A stretch of DNA of 64,000 bases from Terriglobales bacterium. Lineage in GTDB: Bacteria > Acidobacteriota > Terriglobia > Terriglobales > Acidobacteriaceae. Below, in pieces: positions 59,918-64,000 of the stretch. How positions within the stretch are numbered: position 1 is the first letter of the stretch; every line of letters begins with the position of its first letter. Position numbers and translations under genes: made by a program. The notes below the pieces were generated by a model, which had not been told where the DNA came from, did no database searches, and saw nothing but the letters and a program-made list of their open reading frames with translations. Location: assembly GCA_035573675.1 (NCBI GenBank), contig DATMAB010000007.1, positions 62,001 through 126,000 on the forward strand, given 5' to 3'.

Positions 59918-61468
59918 GTGCGGCGCATCGGGAAGAAGGCCTGGCTGCTGGCGATCGCCTCCGGCGTCCTGCAGGTGCTGGTTTTTCCCGCGCCCGACCT
60001 CTACTGGTTAGGCTGGATCTGCCTGGCGCCGCTGCTGGTGGCGCTGGGCAGTCCGCGCGCTGACGGCGAGCGTCCTTCGCCCGGGCAAGGATTCCTGCTG
60101 GCGTGGACCGCCGGCATCCTGTGGATCGCAGTCAGTTGCTACTGGATCTATGACACGCTGCGGGTGTACGGGCATCTGCATCCGCTGATTGCGGCCGGAT
60201 TGCTGCTGCTCTTCTGCCTGTATTTCGCGATTCCTCACGGTTTGTTCGGGATGTTGTTCGCCCTAGCGGCGCGCTTGCCGCGGCTGGGCACGGGGCTGGC
60301 GCTGGCGCTCTCCCCGGCGTTCTGGGTAACGGCAGAACTGTTGCGCGCTCGCAGCGGCCCGTTCCCGTGGGACCTGCTGGGCACATCGCAGGTGGAGAAC
60401 GTCCCGCTGGCGCGCATCGCGACCGTGACCGGCGTCTATGGCCTCTCGTTCGCCATCGTGGTGGTGAACGCAGCCTTCGCGCTGGCCTGGTTGCTGCCCG
60501 CCCCACGCCGTCGGGCGACGCTGGTGGCCGGGCTGGCCAGCGTCCTGGCTCTGCAGGCTGGGGTTGTCATGAAGCCGTCGCCCTCGCCGGCCGCCCAGAC
60601 CGCCGTCCTGGTGCAGCCGAACATCCCCATCCTCGACGCCAACTGGACGATGGAGTTTTTCCAGCAGACGCTCGAGCACATGAGCCGGCTGAGCGCCAGT
60701 GGGTCTCAACAGGCGCCGTCGCCGCGCCTGGTGGTGTGGCCGGAATCGCCGGCCCCGTTCTACGAACGCGACCCGCGCTTTCGCGAGCCGGTGAGCCAGG
60801 CGGCGCAGGCCACCGATTCGTGGATCGTCGCCGGGACGCTGGGAACGCGGCCGGCGGGGCCCGAATCTGCGCGCCGTTCCGAGGTGCTGAATTCAGCCTC
60901 GCTGATATCGCCCCAGGGTGAGTGGACCGGTCGCTATGACAAAGTGCATCTCGTTCCCTTTGGCGAGTACGTCCCCTTTCGCCGCATCCTGTTCTTCGCC
61001 GAATCGCTGACCAAGGAAGTGGGCGATTTCACCCCCGGCGAGCGGCGCACCGTGATGCGCATCGACGGGCACGAGATTGCCGTCGTCATCTGCTTTGAAG
61101 CCATCTTTCCAGACGAAGTGCGGCAGTTCGTGGCCGGCGGCGCCGAGGTGCTGGTGAACATCTCCAACGACACCTGGCTGGGGCAGTCGGGCGGCGTGCG
61201 GCAGCACCTGAACATGGCGCGCATGCGGGCCATCGAGAACCGCCGCTGGGTGCTGCGCGCCACCAACAGCGGCATAACCGCCGTCATCGATCCCGAGGGC
61301 CGCGTGGTGGCCAGGGCGGCGCGCGACGCGGCGGCGGCCTTGGTAGCGCCCTACGGGTTCGTTTCCTCCACCACGTTCTACACCCGCCACGGCGATGTGT
61401 TCGCGTTCCTCTGTGCGATAATCACGATAGCGGCGCTCGCTTGGGCGCTGCGCCCCGCCCGAACCTGA
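59918..61468 (+). CDS. lnt: Apolipoprotein N-acyltransferase Lnt
   Basis: A 516-residue inner-membrane enzyme that N-acylates lipoproteins. Six or more helices form the N-terminal half (WLLAIASGVLQVLVFPAPDLYWLGW and so on). A nitrilase-fold domain follows with the catalytic triad Glu276 (VVWPESPAPF), Lys342 (GRYDKVHLVPFGEY) and Cys392 (AVVICFEAIFP). The start is GTG at 59918; the upstream open frame is antisense to the 47-codon gene. It precedes prfB by 20 bp. Confidence 0.95.
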   Translation: MRRIGKKAWLLAIASGVLQVLVFPAPDLYWLGWICLAPLLVALGSPRADGERPSPGQGFLLAWTAGILWIAVSCYWIYDTLRVYGHLHPLIAAGLLLLFCLYFAIPHGLFGMLFALAARLPRLGTGLALALSPAFWVTAELLRARSGPFPWDLLGTSQVENVPLARIATVTGVYGLSFAIVVVNAAFALAWLLPAPRRRATLVAGLASVLALQAGVVMKPSPSPAAQTAVLVQPNIPILDANWTMEFFQQTLEHMSRLSASGSQQAPSPRLVVWPESPAPFYERDPRFREPVSQAAQATDSWIVAGTLGTRPAGPESARRSEVLNSASLISPQGEWTGRYDKVHLVPFGEYVPFRRILFFAESLTKEVGDFTPGERRTVMRIDGHEIAVVICFEAIFPDEVRQFVAGGAEVLVNISNDTWLGQSGGVRQHLNMARMRAIENRRWVLRATNSGITAVIDPEGRVVARAARDAAAALVAPYGFVSSTTFYTRHGDVFAFLCAIITIAALAWALRPART

Positions 61469-61488
61469 TCGGCGAAGGAAACGGAGCC

Positions 61489-62593
61489 ATGCTGGACGAA
61501 CTGGAACGCGAATTCACGGCCGTGCGCGAGAAGGCGCGCGACCTGCGGGAGTACCTTTGACGCGCCCCGGCTCCGCGCGCAACTAGCCGCGATCGAAAAG
61601 AAAGTCGCCGACCCCGCCTTCTGGTCGAACCCCGAACAATCGCAGCAGGTGATGCGCGAGCGCAAACGCCTGGAGGAGACGCTCGCCGATGAGGCGGATC
61701 TGGGACGGCGGCTCGACGACATTACCGCCTACTTCGAGCTGGCGCGCGAAGGGGAGAAGGTCGAAGCCGAACTGGCGCGCGAGCTGGCCGATCTGCGCGC
61801 CAAAGTCGAGAAGCTGGAGACCGAGACCTTGCTCTCCGGCGAGAACGATGCGCGCAACGCCATCGTAACCATCCATCCCGGCGCGGGCGGCACCGAATCG
61901 CAGGACTGGGCGGAGATGCTGCTGCGCATGTACCTGCGCTGGGCCGAGCGCCAGGGCTTTGAGGCCGTCCTCAACGACCGGCAAGAGGGCGAGGAAGCCG
62001 GCATCAAGTCGGCCACCTTCAGCGTCAACGGGCCGTACGCCTACGGGTTGCTGCAGGGCGAGATCGGCGTGCATCGGCTGGTGCGCATCTCGCCGTTCGA
62101 CCAGGCCAAGCGAAGGCACACGTCGTTCGCCAGCGTGTTCGTTTCGCCGGAGATCGACGAGACCATCGAAGTCGTCATCCGCCCGGAAGACCTGCGCGTC
62201 GATACCTACCGCTCCTCGGGCGCCGGCGGACAGCACGTCAACGTCACCGATTCCGCCGTGCGCATCACTCACGTGCCCACGGGGACGGTCGTCACCTGCC
62301 AGAACGAGCGCTCGCAGCACAAGAACCGCGACCGCGCCATGAAAATTCTGCGGTCCAAGCTTTACGAGCTGGAGCTGGAAAAGAAACGCGAAGCCACGCG
62401 CAAGCTCGAGGAATCCAAGCTCGATATCGACTTCGGCTCGCAGATCCGTTCCTACGTGCTCCAGCCCTACCGCATGGTGAAGGACCATCGCACCAAGGTG
62501 GAGATGGGCGACGTGGACCGTGTGCTCGACGGCGACCTCGGACCATTCATACGGAGTTACTTACTGTGGCGGCGGGGAGCGAAAGTGAGCTAG
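61489..62593 (+). CDS. prfB: Peptide chain release factor 2 (RF2), with programmed +1 frameshift
   Basis: RF2 recognises UAA and UGA stop codons. The first frame encodes MLDELEREFTAVREKARDLR and EYL, then meets UGA at codon 24. A +1 shift at CTT TGA C resumes at 61559 with DAPRLRAQLAAIEKKVADPAFWSN. The mature protein has the SPF-type anticodon motif (RISPFDQAKRRH) and the catalytic GGQ (SSGAGGQHVNVTDSAVR). The shift site keeps the SD-like GGGAG 3 nt before CTT, as in E. coli. It is autoregulatory: low RF2 increases shifting. The coding join is 61489-61557 and 61559-62593. Confidence 0.97.
61547..61561 (+). promoter_or_regulatory. prfB programmed +1 frameshift site
   Basis: GGGAG (61547-61551), TAC, CTT, TGA, C: SD-like element, slippery CTT and in-frame UGA with the poor C context. 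Confidence 0.95.
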
Positions 62594-62630
62594 AGCCCCC
62601 GGACTCTCGGCGAGCTCGGTTTCGTATCAG

Positions 62631-62650
62631 GGCATGGCTTCAGCCGTGCC
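62631..62650. repeat. REP-like palindrome, copy 3
   Basis: GGCATGGCT, TC, AGCCGTGCC (one G-T wobble), followed at 62669-62684 by a second small hairpin GGGGCTTTAGTCCC. It lies between prfB and the CDF gene, inside an apparent upstream extension of the latter. Confidence 0.6.
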
Positions 62651-62691
62651 GCAATGATGCAAGAACCTGGGGCTTTAGTCCCTTGGGAGAA

Positions 62692-63336
62692 ATGACGGCA
62701 GTCGCTTCCACGTTCGACGTCCAACGTCAGACGCTGCTCCGCCGTGGCCTGCGCCTCGAATGGCTGACCGTGGGCTGGAATCTTGGCGAAGCGGTGGCCA
62801 GCGTGGCAGCCGGCTTCCTGGCCGGGAGCATCGCGCTCATCGGCTTTGGGCTGGATTCGGTGATTGAGAGCTTTTCCGGCGCCGTGATGCTGTGGCGCCT
62901 GCGTGCCGAGCAGCGCGACGGCGAGCGCGAGCGCCTGGAGCGCCGCGCCCTGCGCCTCGTCGGCCTCAGCCTGTTCGCGCTGGCGGCCTACGTCGCCTTC
63001 GACGCGACGCGGTCGCTCTGGCAGCGCGAAGCGCCGGAGCAGAGCTACGTGGGCATGGCGATCGCCGTGCTTTCGCTCATCGTGATGCCGCTGCTGGCGA
63101 GCGCCAAGCGCCGCGTGGCCGCGCAACTGGGCAGCGCCGCCATGCACGCCGACTCCCGCCAGACCGACATCTGCGCCTATCTCTCCGCCATCCTGCTGGC
63201 CGGGCTGGCGCTGAACGCGGCACTGGGCTGGTGGTGGGCCGACCCCGTCGCCGCTCTCGCCATGGTTCCGCTCATCGCCTACGAAGGTCTGGAGGCAGTG
63301 CGCGGCAAGACCTGCTGCGACACCGTGTCCTCATGA
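62692..63336 (+). CDS. CDF-like cation transporter
   Basis: A 214-residue membrane protein with six helices, the cation diffusion facilitator core without the usual cytosolic C-terminal domain. Motifs: LIGFGLDSVIESFSGAVML and AMHADSRQTDICAYLSAILLAGL with the metal-site Asp/His/Asp. It may export zinc or another divalent cation. The ATG at 62692 follows GGGAGAA; the open frame upstream overlaps prfB and a REP-like repeat and is rejected. It overlaps the HD gene by 4 bp. Confidence 0.85.
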   Translation: MTAVASTFDVQRQTLLRRGLRLEWLTVGWNLGEAVASVAAGFLAGSIALIGFGLDSVIESFSGAVMLWRLRAEQRDGERERLERRALRLVGLSLFALAAYVAFDATRSLWQREAPEQSYVGMAIAVLSLIVMPLLASAKRRVAAQLGSAAMHADSRQTDICAYLSAILLAGLALNAALGWWWADPVAALAMVPLIAYEGLEAVRGKTCCDTVSS

Positions 63337-63959
63337 AGAATCGCAAGCGCCCATCTCGGCTCAAGCTGCAGGTCCGCAAGGTGACGCCGCTTTCCCCGCG
63401 CTTCGTGCGCGCGTTCCGCCTGGCGGCGCGCCTGCACGCTGGGCAGGGAAGGAAGGGAACCGAGGTCCCGTATCTCGCGCACCTGATGGGTGTGGCCTCG
63501 CTGGTTCTGGAGGCGGGCGGCGACGAAGACCTGGCCATCGCCGCGCTGCTGCACGACGCTGTCGAAGACTGCGGCGGCCAACCGACGCTGCGCCTGATCC
63601 GCCGTCAGTTCGGCTCGCGCGTGGCTCGCGTGGTCGAAGAATGCACCGACGCCGACACCCTGCCCAAGCCTCCCTGGCGGGAGCGCAAGCAGCGTTACCT
63701 CGCCCATCTTCCCCAGGCTTCGGCCGATGGGCGACTGGTCTCCGCCGCCGACAAGCTGCACAACGCCCGCGCCATCCTCACTGACTATCGCCTGGTCGGT
63801 GACGGCGTCTGGGACCGCTTCAAGGGCGGACGCGACGGAACCCTCTGGTACTACCGTGCACTGGTCGAAACCTTCCGGAGGCTCGGCACCAACCGCGTGG
63901 TCGAAGAGCTGGCGAGGACGGTGGAGGAGCTGGAGAGGGCAATAGGCAATAAGCGATAA
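63333..63959 (+). CDS. HD domain protein (RelA/SpoT hydrolase-like)
   Basis: A 208-residue soluble metal-dependent phosphohydrolase. HAGQGRKGTEVPYLAHLMGVA supplies the first His, AALLHDAVEDCGG the HD pair plus ED, and VSAADKLHNARAILTDYR the later Asp/Asn, the order seen in small SpoT-hydrolase (Mesh1-type) enzymes. It may break down (p)ppGpp or a similar nucleotide. It starts at the ATG overlapping the CDF stop. Its final codons (AIGNKR) are already part of the terminal heptamer array. Confidence 0.88.
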   Translation: MKNRKRPSRLKLQVRKVTPLSPRFVRAFRLAARLHAGQGRKGTEVPYLAHLMGVASLVLEAGGDEDLAIAALLHDAVEDCGGQPTLRLIRRQFGSRVARVVEECTDADTLPKPPWRERKQRYLAHLPQASADGRLVSAADKLHNARAILTDYRLVGDGVWDRFKGGRDGTLWYYRALVETFRRLGTNRVVEELARTVEELERAIGNKR

Positions 63960-64000
63960 GCAATAAGCGATAAGCCAACAGCCAAGAGCCAAGAGCCAAA
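63938..64000. repeat. Heptamer array 15
   Basis: Nine units in strict phase to the window end: GGCAATA, AGCGATA, AGCAATA, then AGCCAAC/AGCCAAG/AGCCAAA. It overlaps the last codons and stop of the HD gene and probably continues beyond the window. Confidence 0.7.

Noticed and set aside
62566-62691. N-terminal extension of the CDF transporter
   Set aside because: It overlaps the prfB end and a REP-like palindrome; the ATG at 62692 has a good ribosome site and begins the conserved part.

Overview
The window is about 64 kb of GC-rich, tightly packed bacterial chromosome from a Gram-negative organism. Envelope genes include lpxD, an LpxL/HtrB-type acyltransferase, lnt, an OmpA-family protein and an RND pump with an OprM-type outer-membrane channel. 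A Ser/Thr kinase fused to TolB/PD40 repeats, small families without recognisable function, split transketolase genes and many short intergenic repeats together suggest Acidobacteriota. That assignment is inference; there is no rRNA gene to anchor it. No prophage, CRISPR array or complete insertion sequence was seen. One tRNA gene, Arg(CCG), is present.

Layout. 1-2.2 kb: a truncated FadN-type beta-oxidation gene behind a promoter that carries a FadR-like operator. 2.2-9.9 kb: patatin lipase, GAF protein plus split transketolase, histidine phosphatase, MFS exporter, M28 peptidase. 10-13.3 kb: a hybrid histidine kinase with a frame break near its N-terminus, then thiC. 13.4-16.6 kb: ccmE and ccmABCD for cytochrome c maturation, interrupted by a GIY-YIG nuclease gene that lies between inverted repeats. 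16.6-25.3 kb: DUF3592 protein, cyclase, REC-PilZ protein, Ser/Thr kinase, ureohydrolase, ATP-grasp ligase with a zincin partner. 25.4-30.8 kb: a MITE-like element, a probable selenoprotein of the peroxiredoxin-like family (in-frame UGA followed by a SECIS-like hairpin), tRNA-Arg, an LLM-class flavin enzyme, and an ECF sigma/anti-sigma pair. 31.5-37.2 kb: a polyphosphate cluster (CHAD, PPK1, SixA, Ppx/GppA). 37.4-41.7 kb: zinc-finger/MEDS protein, gene remnants, an atypical LuxR regulator. 42-51.6 kb: OmpA protein, TetR regulator and RND efflux operon, bracketed by two paralogous glycine-zipper proteins. 51.9-57.1 kb: SYLF protein, cytochrome c, lipid A acyltransferases, a MobB-like NTPase and a RibD-like reductase. 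57.3-64 kb: APC permease with a 47-codon upstream membrane ORF, lnt, prfB with its programmed frameshift, a CDF-like transporter and an HD hydrolase.

The strongest unusual signals are the candidate selenoprotein at 26.3-26.9 kb; the FadR-type palindrome filling a promoter spacer at 2.03-2.05 kb; a CXXXY-type CcmE beside a ccm cluster split by the GIY-YIG unit; and intergenic repeats. The repeats include seventeen arrays of drifting 7-bp units that abut start or stop codons, a hairpin family whose arms covary, REP-like palindromes, and a 176-bp element with perfect 17-bp terminal inverted repeats.
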